From NCBI RefSeq assembly GCF_963678635.1, contig NC_087063.1:9272386-9336385 (forward strand): DNA of 64,000 nucleotides, given 5' to 3'. Origin of the DNA: Symsagittifera roscoffensis (Eukaryota; Xenacoelomorpha; Acoela; Convolutidae). The notes below the pieces were generated by a model. It searched no databases and had not been told where the DNA came from. It worked only from the letters and a program-made list of their open reading frames with translations. The position numbers and the translations under genes are program-made. Below, in pieces: positions 46,560 through 57,430 of this stretch; within the stretch, counting starts at the first letter, position 1, and each line of letters starts with the position of its first letter.

Positions 46560-47821
46560 TGGCGCAGCCAGCACTCACAACCAAGAACCCACTAGGTATC
46601 GCCCCATTTTGGCAAAAAGCCTCGGCGGAACCTCCAACCGAGTGGGAGAAATGGAATCAACAGCTCTACTTAGGAATCGTCGCAAAAGACGGAACAAACT
46701 TGCAAAAGCTATTACGAGACCCACCCGCAGTGCGAAAACCGCAAGAACCTGGTTATGAGCTCCCTATAGAGGGGGAAACTCAATCACAAACTAGGGACAG
46801 AAACATACGCAACCAAGAGAAGAAAATCCAATGGGATAATCAATGTGCCCAATTGAATAACTTGGGACCCACCGTGGACAGAATACCATGGGAGGAAGCC
46901 GACATAAAAGTCAAAAGCTATATTTACCTCAGTCTTGGAAACGAGGGACAAAGACGTCTCAGTCAACACTACCCTGATCTAAAAATACAGGAGACATCAA
47001 TGAGAGCATTCTGGAATAGACTAGAGCATCTCTTTATTAAAGACCGCAACGTTACATTTGACAGATACGAGGCGTTCACAAGAAAGCAAAACAAGACGGA
47101 AACCCTTGAGCAGTTCCACTGTGGTCTCACGGAATTGGTCATTAAGGGTAACTTCAAATGTCCTAATTGCAATAATAACACGTTGGAGACTGAAATCATT
47201 AGAGATTTATTCACAGCAAACATGACAAATGAAGAGGTACAAAAAGACCTACTGGCCGAGACGAAAACCCCCGACCATGCGTTTGAATATGCAATACGCA
47301 GGGAAAAAGGTTTGGAAAATCAATTGCAAATACGCAAATCATCAGCAATTTCTCCTCAACAAACGGGCATAAAATCCGAACCAGTTGGGTTCATTCAAAG
47401 ACGAGGAGGGGACGCGTACCGCAATAATAGACGAGGAAACAACAGGGGTCGAGGACAACCACCGCGGGGAAACTCGCAACGACAAGACAGAGACAGGAAA
47501 CAATCTTGCTTTAAGTGCGGTAATCCGTTCGGACCTGGTCACCTCCAACAATGTCCGGCTAAAGATAAAATCTGCAATAAATGCACGAAAAGAGGACACT
47601 ACGCAAGACTCTGTAATTCCTCAAACGTTAATGCAATCAGTGAAGAAACAGATCCCGAATTAAATATGCAGGACACAGATATAGCGGCGTATGTTGATTA
47701 TCTCCAGGCAGGGGATGTCGTTCCGGGATGGGAACTCATCCACCCAGATGACAACAGCGTAAATGCTGTGAACTTTCACGAAAAAGCGGCAGAAAAACTA
47801 ACGACGGACGACTTAATATGA
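46559..47821 (+). CDS. gag polyprotein of the Ty3/gypsy element
   Basis: 420 residues. It would form the particle shell and bind the RNA template. The middle has a capsid-like helical region, then a basic Arg/Gly/Asn-rich stretch and two CCHC-type zinc knuckles (residues about 317-353: CFKCGNPFGPGHLQQC and CNKCTKRGHYARLC; the first has wider spacing than the usual C-x2-C-x4-H-x4-C). The ATG starts on the last base of the left LTR and overlaps the primer-binding site, so there is no 5' leader within the internal region. The frame ends at TGA 47,819-47,821, and the protease follows in the same frame. Confidence 0.88.
   Translation: MAQPALTTKNPLGIAPFWQKASAEPPTEWEKWNQQLYLGIVAKDGTNLQKLLRDPPAVRKPQEPGYELPIEGETQSQTRDRNIRNQEKKIQWDNQCAQLNNLGPTVDRIPWEEADIKVKSYIYLSLGNEGQRRLSQHYPDLKIQETSMRAFWNRLEHLFIKDRNVTFDRYEAFTRKQNKTETLEQFHCGLTELVIKGNFKCPNCNNNTLETEIIRDLFTANMTNEEVQKDLLAETKTPDHAFEYAIRREKGLENQLQIRKSSAISPQQTGIKSEPVGFIQRRGGDAYRNNRRGNNRGRGQPPRGNSQRQDRDRKQSCFKCGNPFGPGHLQQCPAKDKICNKCTKRGHYARLCNSSNVNAISEETDPELNMQDTDIAAYVDYLQAGDVVPGWELIHPDDNSVNAVNFHEKAAEKLTTDDLI
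46560..46572 (+). promoter_or_regulatory. Primer-binding site candidate
   Basis: TGGCGCAGCCAGC follows the LTR end without spacer and starts with the TGG expected to pair with a tRNA CCA end. The tRNA was not identified. Confidence 0.6.
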
Positions 47822-49660
47822 GTTAAGATAGGGAATAAAAATATTACCTTCATTGCAGATACCGGGTCTCCAACGTCATTCGTAAACAAAAAAACAGCGG
47901 TTACATTACAGAATACAGTGCCAAGGGCCAGACGCATCCAGATCAATCAAGACGACGAAGCTAATAGAATGGTCTGCTACAATGGTTACAAAATTCCGGC
48001 GTTCGGCAGGCTAATTGCCCCTATAGAGTCAGGAGGGTGGACGATCAACACCGCGCCATTTGTCGTGGTTGACGATAAACGGGCGAGTATCCTGGGAAGA
48101 AATCTCCTACCGCAACTAGGGATCCATCTTCAACAGGAAAAACCAACTGGTAAGTCAATCAATTATATAACTGACTCAGAACAATCAGACACAGTCATTA
48201 CAAATTGGGTGAAATCATCATACCTGGGGTTGTGCACACGCATCGGACGCTCAAAAAACCACGAAGTTCATACAAAGTTTCTACACGACTTCAAGGCGCT
48301 ACAACAGAAAGGGCGCAGAATTCCGATTCACATTCAGGAAAAGGTCGAACAAGAACTCAAATCTTTGATTGACCAAGGCCATATTGTGAAACTGGATAGC
48401 TGTAGCGACAAGCAGTTTATTAGTCCAATCGTAATAACAGTAAAGAAAGATCATTCAATAAAACTAGCAATGGATTCAAAACAAATTAACAAAGCGATAC
48501 ATAAAAACAAGTATCAAATGCCAAACATCGACGTACTATTGGATAATGTAGCCCAATCTGCTCAAGAAGGTAATGGTAAACCAGGGACAACATACTTCTC
48601 TACCATTGACCTTCGCTATGCCTACAGTTAACTGAAATTAGACGATAAAACTAAAACGCAGTGTAACTTTAGTATAATTGGCGGGCAAGCAACAGGAACA
48701 TATTAGTTCCAGACTGGATTCTACGGGCTCACGGTTATGCCCGCAGAATTCCAGAAGGCCATTGATCTAACGTTAAACAACGAAAAGGATACATTCGCTT
48801 TTCTTGACGACATACTGATTATATCCCACGGAACTAAAGAACAACACATCGATAAATTGAAAAAGGACTTAGACAAGTTAGATCAAGAAAAAATGGATAT
48901 TTCACTAAATAAATGTAAATTCGGCTGTAAAGAAGTCGAATGGCTGGGGTTCATCATAAATGAATATGGAACAATACCAATGCACAAGAAAACCGATGCG
49001 ATTATAAAACTACAACACCCTAAAACTTTCAAACAACTCAAAAGTTTCATGGGATCGGTCCACCATCTAAATAAATTTATACCAAATTTGGCACAACTGT
49101 GTACACCGTTGAGACCACTCTTATCATCTTCTTCCAAATTTCACTACGTTTGGGAACAAAAACATGAAGAGGCATTTCAAACCATCCTTACAGCGGTGCA
49201 AAATATCACAGAAAATCGACACTTCGTAAATAACCGGGAGACCAGAATAGTCTGCGACGCAAGCCGCGATGGTATCGGAGCAGCTCTTGAACAAGAAACT
49301 CCAGACGGATGGGCTACGGTGGCATATGCTTCCAGATTTCTAAACGCATGCGAAATTAAATATTCAGTAAACGAGTTGGAACTTCTAGCTGCAGTATGGG
49401 CCATTGATCATTTTAAATATTATCTGTATGGCCGCCGTTTTACATTAATTACTGACCACCAAGCTTTGGTTAGTGCTCTAAATAGCAATAGGAGTAATAA
49501 AACATATCAAAGTCGCCTAACTAGATGGATTGACCGTCTCATCCCATTTGATTTTGACATCAAACATCTTTCCGGCAGCAAAATGGGCTTAATCGATTAT
49601 ATTTTGCGCCATCCGGTAGGAAAACCACAACCCCCGCGTATTGGGACGAACATTTCGTAG
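47822..49660 (+). pseudogene. Protease, reverse transcriptase and RNase H part of pol, broken
   Basis: In frame with gag: protease active site DTGS (47,858-47,869), RT beginning with the SPIVITVKKD and LAMDSKQIN blocks, the STIDLRYAY block with the first catalytic Asp, the FLDD block (catalytic pair 48,806-48,811), and RNase H with CDASRDGIGAALEQ and ELELLAAVWA blocks. Interruptions are TAA at 48,629 and TAG at 48,704, both in the RT palm, then a one-base shift near 49,620-49,640 that leads to TAG at 49,658. These make the copy inactive. Confidence 0.88.
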
Positions 49661-51582
49661 TCGCACTTATTGATAATTTCATTTCTTGCCTTGAATTTCA
49701 AGACAGCACCATAGCTAACATTGAAATGATCGAAAATCCAAACGGAGTTCAACGCACGTTACAGCTCAACCGGAACGAAAACTTTGCTCGCTCAAATTCG
49801 CACGCAAAAGCAACAGATTTCACTGTTAATTATCAACCTCTAGAAAACAGTCACTCTCTGTCAAATTCAATCATTTTGAACCAGTCCTCAATAAACGAAA
49901 TACATAAAGAAAAAACTTCCTATAATCTTCAGTATAACCAACCTTACCTTACCTCACAAGCTAGCGCTCCAGTTGCCAACAAGATGAATCGACATTTACA
50001 AACAGGAATGTCACTACCCCCGTTCAAAAGGATTCTGAGGAAATGTCACAGTGGACAGCAAACGACGGTAACAATTCTACCTACCAATTTTGCATCGTTC
50101 ACAGAAATCTCGGAGGAACCGTGCCAATCAACTCTCTCATTCAGCGACGTAAGGCATCAAGTGATCCCGTCGAGAGATAGTTTCACGTTTAACAAAAAGT
50201 CAGACCAATTATGTCAAACAGACCCCCCAGATCACCCGGCAGAATGTCAAGCCATCTCTATGGAGGAGGAAGATGTACCGCTTTTTCGGAAAAATCTACG
50301 AAAAGCACTCAACGTGGAGTTTATCGCGGCGGCCACGAAACGTGATCGAAACCTTCAGCCTCTGATCAATATGGTACGACAACAAAAGTGGGATCAGATC
50401 AAAGCCTGCTACGGACCATACTTTTACAACGTGCGCGACCGTTTGTCTGTCCGTAACAACGTCTTACTCTATGATGACAGAGTAGTAATACCAAAGCAGT
50501 TAAGGCAAATCATGCTAGATTCGATCCATCTAACTCACCCGGGACAAGGCGGCATGCTGGAAGCTGCCAAGCACATTTGGTATCCATATCTCCATAGAGA
50601 TATAGTTACAGCAGCGCAGAATTGCAAGGAGTGTCGCGCTAAAGGTAAGAACCTTCGGGTAATATCCGGTAGGAAACACTTCACTAGCCTAGACGCCGTA
50701 GTTGAACCGAACGAGGAAATCCAATTGGATTTCGCCGAACCGTTACCGGATGAAAACAATAAAGACGTGTACATCCTAGTTGGGGTAGATAGATTCTCAA
50801 GATTCCCATCAGCAAAAATAGTAGCAAATAATAAGGCAGATACGATCATCAAATTTATGCAAACACATTTTGTCAATCACGGCGTACCAAGGAATATCCG
50901 GTGTGACCAAGCTCAAGGGTTTCGGGCTAAAAAATTTATGATCTATTGCAAAAGCAAAAACATTAAACTGATATTTGCTCCAGTGGACGACCATCGCTCA
51001 ATGGGCATGGTAGAAAGACTAATCAGAACTTTGAAAACTCGTCTCTCCATTATGAAAATCAATAAAAATAACACACCGTACAAATTAGCATCAGATGTGG
51101 CAGAGTTGATCAAGACACTGCGTATTACCCCACACGCAACAACAAAAAATACACCGTTTGAGGCGCACTACGGGCGTAAGCCAAACACACCATTAACTAA
51201 TATCTGCACAACACCTAAAATCTCTAATCTCTCTTGGGAAAACACAAAACTTTTGTGTTTAGATGAAAAGATACTCACAAAGTCTGCCCTCACGCCCGAA
51301 GCAATTTGGAATAGGGACATCAATAGTGAGGACGAACTGAGCGTGGTATACACGAGTAACTATTTTCCCGAACCATCCTGTGAGCCAGCGGGACCATCTA
51401 CACAAGCGGTTCGAAGTAAGACTCCAGGACCAGCAAAAACTAGCCAGATACAAACAGTGAAAAAGAAGCAGGTGACACTTTCGGACACTGACGAGGACGA
51501 GGAGTTCGATCAAGCTCTGCTGAAAAAATTCCCAATAGGTGCGCATCTTCCACTTAATAATATACCCTATGACTTACAATAA
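49639..51582 (+). pseudogene. Integrase part of pol
   Basis: It is one frame off the RNase H part because of the shift near 49,630. After a poorly conserved stretch it shows the zinc-binding N-domain (HLTHPGQGG... then CKEC, about 50,526-50,636) and the catalytic core with intact D, D, E (GAT 50,728, GAC 50,905, GAA 51,013; 35 residues between the last two, as in D,D35E integrases). The frame stops at TAA 51,580-51,582 and continues open in the same frame. Integrase inserts the DNA copy into chromosomes. Confidence 0.88.
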
Positions 51583-53188
51583 TTTAAACGGTCTTTTCTC
51601 GCTGATAACCCGCAACATGATATAGCGAATATTAGAACAAGAAAACCAATTCGTTGGCTTACACAACAAGAAAAACAAAGAATAGAAAGAGCCCCCTTGG
51701 TGTTCCTAAAAGATCAATTTAAAGGACCCCAGGACACCATAGACCCAAAATTAGGAAAACGTATGGAACAAGTGGCCAGAAAATCGGGTACCATAGCACG
51801 TAAAACAAAAAATCTTGGGGTATTCGGGGCACAATTCAAAGTAATCGAAAACGGATCAATCATTAATTACTCCCCGCACACTGCATGGGTCCGGGAAGAT
51901 GGGAAACAACCGAGGGTAATAAGACACGACGGTTTGGCGTTTGTACCAGATCCGCGAGTGTACGGTAAATGTAGACCGGCACAGCTAAAAGACTTTGTAG
52001 CATACAAACATTTACCAAGAGCTAAGCCCCGTATTTCAGACAAAGAAGCTAAACAAACGAAACCAACTGGCTCAAATATCACAAAGCAAACACCCAAGGG
52101 ACGAGAGAATCCGGCGGGAAAAACATCAACACCTACGAGCCCCAAACGAAAGCCACCAAGGCATATCGAGGAACTTATCCGGCAAACAACAAACAGAAGG
52201 ACTCTAGGACAGGAACGTATTCATAAAACGATACCGACAACATCAAAAAATGCATCATCAAAAAACCCACCAACGACTACGAAAAATCTCAAGTCTCCAA
52301 GCCGAAAAAGAAAGGGCAGCCCAGAGAAAGCACGCAGGGACAACAAACACATAGAATTTGAGTGTGACACGTCAATTTCAATCTCATCGGACAATTCTAT
52401 TAGTCAAGATATGACGCAATCGCTAAACATGCCCCCAGCCAAAAAGATGGACCGGAAAAATACGCCGCCACAAGAAATAATACCAAGCCGTAGATCCACA
52501 AGGACCAAAACAAGCGCATTTGCAAACAAATTCGGAAATGCAATTCCGATTAACACGATCACCAACGATAATACTTCGGATAACGAAGTCTGTCTCATAA
52601 CAGTACAACATCAGCAAGATAAAAACGCGGAACCAATTGGTCAAGCAGGCACGGCACAAGAACTGTCAACCGATATCGAATGTATCGAAAATAACACAAC
52701 GGACAAAACGCCAGAACAATTAAGGGTTCAAGAAACCAACGAAGGGACAGGTGGCCCAATCACTTCCATTGGCGATGCATCTGAGCCAAATGATACACTG
52801 CATACACCAACAAAAACGACCACATACCCAACGTCACCACAGAGTAACCCGAGTGACATATTAGTGTCAAAGTTAAATACGTCAGCTACGTCAGCCCAAC
52901 GCAGTTCATCAAATAGCCCCATCCAACGAGCAATTAGTTCACGTTACGTGATCGACAGACCAACTGGAACGTCATGCTCACCAGACAAATCTTTCATTGA
53001 CAGTTTTAATGACGCAATGAAGATCCTCAAATCCATCTCGCCACCAAAAAACTCGATGACATTCCAAAGAGAATGTGAGAGACAAGATCGCCCTAAATGT
53101 CTCATTAAACACGCAAAGGAGGCGAAAAGCAACGAACCGGCCACTCAACAGATACCACAGACATCATGGGCAACGAAAACTTCCAGAG
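51583..53188 (+). pseudogene. Long C-terminal extension of pol
   Basis: Same frame as integrase, open for about 530 codons after the stop. It starts with a conserved-looking block (FKVIENGSIINYSPHTAWV, then FVPDPRVYGKC) and continues as a Lys/Pro/Thr/Ser-rich, probably disordered tail. No chromodomain or envelope-like feature (signal peptide, membrane segment) is visible. The frame runs into R' and ends at 53,373; that last part is not native to the element. Confidence 0.6.
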
Positions 53189-54187
53189 CTTGTGGCGACA
53201 CCTGCCCCTGTTTTTGGTTCAAAGCTCCAAGCCGGTTAATGGGTTGTTCAGGCACAAATGCTTTCCTTTCACTCACGTGTCCAGTCCTCCTCAAGGTTTC
53301 CGCTTGCCCTAGCTCGGCCTGTGGTTGTTTGATCAATGTCTCAAAAGCGTCATTGGCCTACCGCCTCCCTTGACGCGTAATGAACTGAAAACAACCTCTG
53401 TTTAAAATGCGGGAATCTTTGATTCTAATCCTTGAGCCTCATTCTATGCTGATTGCCTTTCATTCGGTTCCCAATCATTTCACTCCGATCTGTCACATAG
53501 ACATTCATAAACACACCATGCGTTGTTTTTTATCTAGTTTCAGAGCAAGGATGCAGAGTACAGCAATGCGCAGCTATTGGTGTACTTTACGTGCAACTCA
53601 TTTAATGGACACACAATCATCGGCTCTCGTTCCCTCTCGTCCATGACGAGTACCCTGGAGACATTGTTTTTGTCTATCATAGTCATGGTCGTGTTCATGT
53701 TTTCCGCGCTCTGAAACTCCTTCAACTTGATCACTTGAGCCACCCCGAATACATCCCTGTTAGGTCTCTAAGCAAAAATTCACACAAGATTACATGGCTA
53801 CTTCCTGGAGGAATTTTCCGCTGGATCATTGCAGGTTTTCAACATGTGTTGTTCAGACAGGCTCTCGTGTGGTTTTTTCGCAGCCATCTGGACGAATGGT
53901 CTTTTCATGTTTAGATCTTAGGTATTAGTCACCCTTGACTTCAGTGGAACCTTTCACGCCTCTCTGGTGCGACAAGATTTATAGCCTGTTCATTTCTTGC
54001 CTGCAATCAGTCATTGGATTGAGAAGTAATGAGCATAACAAAAACTTTTAACTTTCGCTCATTTTAGCTCTCCCATTGCAGCATTGGCCACCTGGTCAAC
54101 TTTTTCCAGCAGTTCGGGATTCATGTAAGAACCCAGGGATCTCGAATAGTCCTCCTAGCACTGGTAGCACACGCTTTCCTCTTCGAG
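53189..54187 (-). pseudogene. Segment R' of the unidentified minus-strand coding sequence (right copy)
   Basis: This near-identical copy of 44,709-45,697 lies inside the element's boundaries and abuts the right LTR. The minus strand has the same coding-like blocks, for example KNNVSRVLVMDERERE (about 53,680-53,632) and KQPQAELGQAETLRRTGHVS (about 53,330-53,275). Its right end has about ten more bases than R before the LTR. On the plus strand a frame of about 100 codons (about 53,600-53,914) is also open in part; strand choice is by composition. Confidence 0.55.
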
Positions 54188-54550
54188 TGTTATCCGTACG
54201 GATATACTGGATACTCATTAGAACTCTGTATAGCTAAAACATATTACATAGATCGTTCTTAACCTAAACGTTAATCATACCTACTTATGTAACATTATGT
54301 AAACGTAACCATATAGATGTCTGATCTAAATTAAGTACCTATTAAACCTAACACCATATTCAATAGTTATTTATGAGTCTCTGTCTCTCTCATGATTTCG
54401 AGGTCAGATTCGAATCAGACTTAACTTTATCAACTGAATGTAAGTTGTTCTCTCAACCTTTCTATTTCTCTATTCTCAGTTAGCGAACAGCATAAACTTT
54501 GATTACATAGATTCTAGATTATACCTCACCTAACGTCTGAGGGTATAACA
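54188..54550 (+). repeat. Right LTR, 363 bases
   Basis: TGTTATCC...GTATAACA. The middle 123 bases (54,327-54,449) are unrelated to repeat S. No clear polypurine tract precedes it, consistent with the element's own 3' internal end having been replaced by R'. Confidence 0.85.
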
Positions 54551-54880
54551 GCGAGGCTCCCGTATGACAAATTGGCCGATAGAGTTCTCGCAGTCTGCTC
54601 CTGGAACGCACATCCGGATTCTTTGTCGCGAGTAAACTGCTTTAGCGTTGCAAAACTCTCTCAGAGGCTTGATCTTTTCCTCTTTCTAAGTGATCAACAA
54701 CTCATTATATCTCCTTCCAATCATCCCATTCCCGGGACTTTGCAATAATTTCAAGTGACTTTGTGCACAGGTCGTCCCAATCAAGGTCCTTCCTGGTCAA
54801 GCTGTCAAACGTCTCCTAAATCTGTATCTTGATCTCAAATGATTTGATTTTTTTTATTGGTCAATCAGCGTTTTCTGCCA
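54551..54880 (-). pseudogene. Right-flank part of the unidentified minus-strand coding sequence
   Basis: The minus strand holds coding-like blocks (KDLDWDDLCTKSLEIIAKSR near 54,800-54,740; ESFATLKQFTRDKESG near 54,665-54,620) with some stops. Its reading frame at the LTR edge continues in phase into both R' and R if the LTR insertion and one target-site copy are left out, so it is the upstream part of the same interrupted sequence. Confidence 0.5.
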
Positions 54881-54976
54881 AATGGAAAATTCCGAGGCCC
54901 CTCACTTAACCGTTTAGCTCCAAAAATTGTTTCTACAGGGGATATGGGGCAAATTGGGAGGAGTTGTTCTCTGAAA

Positions 54977-55321
54977 TTATAGAACTTTTGAATTGCGGGT
55001 TATCGCGATGGCCCATGTGCGCTCCGTGAGTAAAAACTCAGTATTAAAGATAATGGCAATGAACAGGTTTGGAATGTAAAGATACGAATCAAGAATGCAC
55101 TTAAATACCGGTTGCTTAGAGTTGTTTTTTTTTGCCTCTAGTTCTTCTGATTGTCTCGCCAATTTTACCTTTTTAATTGTCAATTGTTCGGTGTGGATAT
55201 GTCCTACACCCACTTCCCGGGAAAAATATCCATCGATCGCCGATGACGAGCAGATGGAGATTGGATCCAGATAAGTATAGAGGTCCATCTGGAGCGACAC
55301 ATTTGGAATCAGTATTATCAT
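54977..55321 (-). CDS. Uncharacterised minus-strand open frame, possible exon
   Basis: 114 residues from a real ATG. The first 50 residues have natural composition (MDLYTYLDPISICSSSAIDG) and end at a donor-like AAG|GTAAAA (55,169/55,168); the rest is less convincing. It may be the upstream part of the interrupted minus-strand sequence or an exon of an unidentified gene. Confidence 0.28.
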   Translation of the reverse strand: MIILIPNVSLQMDLYTYLDPISICSSSAIDGYFSREVGVGHIHTEQLTIKKVKLARQSEELEAKKNNSKQPVFKCILDSYLYIPNLFIAIIFNTEFLLTERTWAIAITRNSKVL

Positions 55322-55774
55322 GGTTAAAGAACTTATTGCTACTATGATCGATTTTCTGAATTATCAGAATTGTCTCTTTCGGGCCAGCGTTCCATGAGAA
55401 TAAAGATGATATTCAATTAAGTTTTTGAGGACGTGCGATTGAAAATTATGCCAAACCCTGGACTTTTCAGGTTAGATCAGCCGGCCTAGTTGTATTCAGT
55501 GCTGTGATGGCTGACTTAAGTTCCGGTCAGCTTGCTGAGTTTTCAGAATTGTGTACATCGGGTCCGTAGGGAAATCATGAGCCAATCAAGTATCCTCAAG
55601 TTGGTTATTTTTTGTCGTGTGATTGAAGTCAAAGTCGCTCGAGGCTATGATCTTGTCTAACCCGACTGCTGATTCTGTTACTTGAGTGAAATTGCATTGT
55701 ATCTGAATGCTCCGTTACATTCCATTTCTCTTCGGCGTACGAATGATTTTAATTGCCTGCCTCCATCTTCTCGT

Positions 55775-56125
55775 TCATTTTTTATAACTTTTGTTTCCGG
55801 TTTCATTCACTTCACAAGTAGGATTCACTAAAAATAAAAAATAAAACCTCGCACATGTATACCGCAATGTCTTTTGTGCTTGAAAAGCAGTTTGAAGCTT
55901 AATTTTATTTTGGTGAGCAGCGCGTCTCATGCTCAATTGCAGCATCTGACGCCTTGGTGCACCTCTGTGATCTAAAACAATTTTTCGTTTCTTCCTCAGT
56001 TTTTTTGTAGGCGTTAGTTCCTGGAAGACCCAGATATGTGCTTCCACAAAACACGCCTGTGTATCTAAGTTTTTATGCTTAACGTTTTTTATACGACCTG
56101 CGCCTACTGAAGATTTCTTCTTCAT
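55775..56125 (-). CDS. Uncharacterised basic 116-residue open frame
   Basis: Real ATG, Lys/Arg-rich N-terminal half (KKLRKKRKIVLDHRG), less clear C-terminal half. No domain recognised. It could be an exon, a retroelement remnant or chance. Confidence 0.25.
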   Translation of the reverse strand: MKKKSSVGAGRIKNVKHKNLDTQACFVEAHIWVFQELTPTKKLRKKRKIVLDHRGAPRRQMLQLSMRRAAHQNKIKLQTAFQAQKTLRYTCARFYFLFLVNPTCEVNETGNKSYKK

Positions 56126-56234
56126 AGATCATCCAACTCTTGCTGCCTTTTGATAACATCTTGCCTAAAGGCATGTGGGGCGGTTTTTTCCTTTCAAATT
56201 CAGGATGAACAAAAAAGGAAAAATATTTGAACAA

Positions 56235-57430
56235 AATTCTTTTTTGTTTTTAGCTTGCGCGATCTAACACAAATAGTTAACCAATTTCATATAAGCAACA
56301 ATTTAAGATTTGTTATTGGAATCCACTGACATTGATTAAGCCCCTGCTTTTCAGTTTGCATTTGGTAGACAAAAATTCTTTTTCTAGCTTATAATTTTTC
56401 AAACACAAGAACGGGATTAATTTCAGTACAAAAAATTTGTGGACTTTGCATGCAGTTTGCCTTTTTCGATTACAAATTTTGCCAATTCTAACTACATTTC
56501 GAGCATCCAATAATTTTTTTTGATTCCGCTTATAATTTCAAAGTTCAGATTAAATTGCTAATTTTGCTTGTTGCGGAATCCGCGACGAATTAAACGTGCC
56601 TACAAAGTTTGCGTTATAAGTATTTGTACGCGAAAACCATGGAAACTTCGTAAGAGGAATCCACTTTCTTTTTTTGGACATATATAAACAGTTGTCTCCG
56701 GATTCGGCTGAACTACAGGCATTAAATTGTGAGACTATCCAAGTGCAGCGCTAGATTCGTTTTGTCAGAATAAAAATAGTTTTAAAAATTACCATAATTT
56801 TATTTTAAAAACTAATCTTTGCGGAATTTGATTGTCTATTTTTGCCCCTAACCTACTAAAAAAAGTTGAAGTGTTTGTGATGAAAAAATTAGAGAAGACA
56901 AAACACTTCTGTGAATAGTTTTGCTATTTTTAAATATCAGTACACGCTCAAGTGATCTGACAAATGAAGCAAAAACAAAACTTTCTGTTAGGACAATTGG
57001 TTTAAAGACAAACTTTTTAAATTTCTCCACATAGTTTTATGACAATATTGTAACGTTAAGCTAAGTGCTAAGGCCAGCATTTCACAGTGTTTGAATTTAT
57101 TGACAACTACAGATGTCTCAAAACTTTTTTGAAGTGGTTGTTTGACTCTATTGAATAGCTTTCGACAGCGTTCGATTTTTTTGATCAATATTGTCGCCAA
57201 AAAACAATTAAAACTTGCCAAAAAAGCCATGGAAAAATCAAACTTTTTAAATCAGCAACCGACAAAAAAAACTTGAATCATATCTAGCCAGACTAAAAAA
57301 AACTGAGTCATCTTGTCTCACAGAGCACCTCATCACAATATTTTAGACTCAAGATGAAATTCAAAAAGATATCACATTAACAAAAAAAGAGAAAGCAACT
57401 GAAATAATTTTTGTTCTGTTTTTTATTAGC
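56235..57430. repeat. 1.18 kb tandem unit, copy 1
   Basis: It starts with a T-rich stretch and gatctaacaca, contains ggaatccactgacattgatta at 56,318, and ends with ttgttctgttttttattag. The second copy follows directly at an offset of 1,175-1,184. Open frames inside (for example 57,230-56,988) are not conserved between copies as proteins. Confidence 0.85.
56681..56774 (+). promoter_or_regulatory. TATA box and close AATAAA signal in copy 1
   Basis: TATATAAACA at 56,681-56,690 is followed 88 bases on by AATAAA (56,769-56,774), with CTGAACTACAG between. The same order is kept in the second unit. This spacing resembles the promoter-R-polyA part of an LTR. Confidence 0.45.

Larger units (their letters stand above)
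45698..54550 (+). mobile_element. Ty3/gypsy-type LTR retrotransposon (chimeric, inactive)
   Basis: It has LTRs at both ends (TGTTAT...ATAACA), a TGG-type primer-binding site directly after the left LTR, gag with two zinc knuckles, then protease, RT, RNase H and integrase in Ty3/gypsy order on the plus strand. Flanking GCGAT (left) and GCGAG (right) look like a 5-base target duplication with one mismatch. The coding part carries at least four in-frame stops and one frameshift. The last 1 kb before the right LTR is not element sequence but a copy of the left flank (R'), and the two LTRs differ in their centres, so the present structure is recombinant or an assembly chimera. Confidence 0.9.

Noticed and set aside
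53407-53646. Plus-strand frame also present at 44,926-45,165
   Set aside because: Shared only because R and R' are duplicates; the minus strand reads better, though this is not certain.
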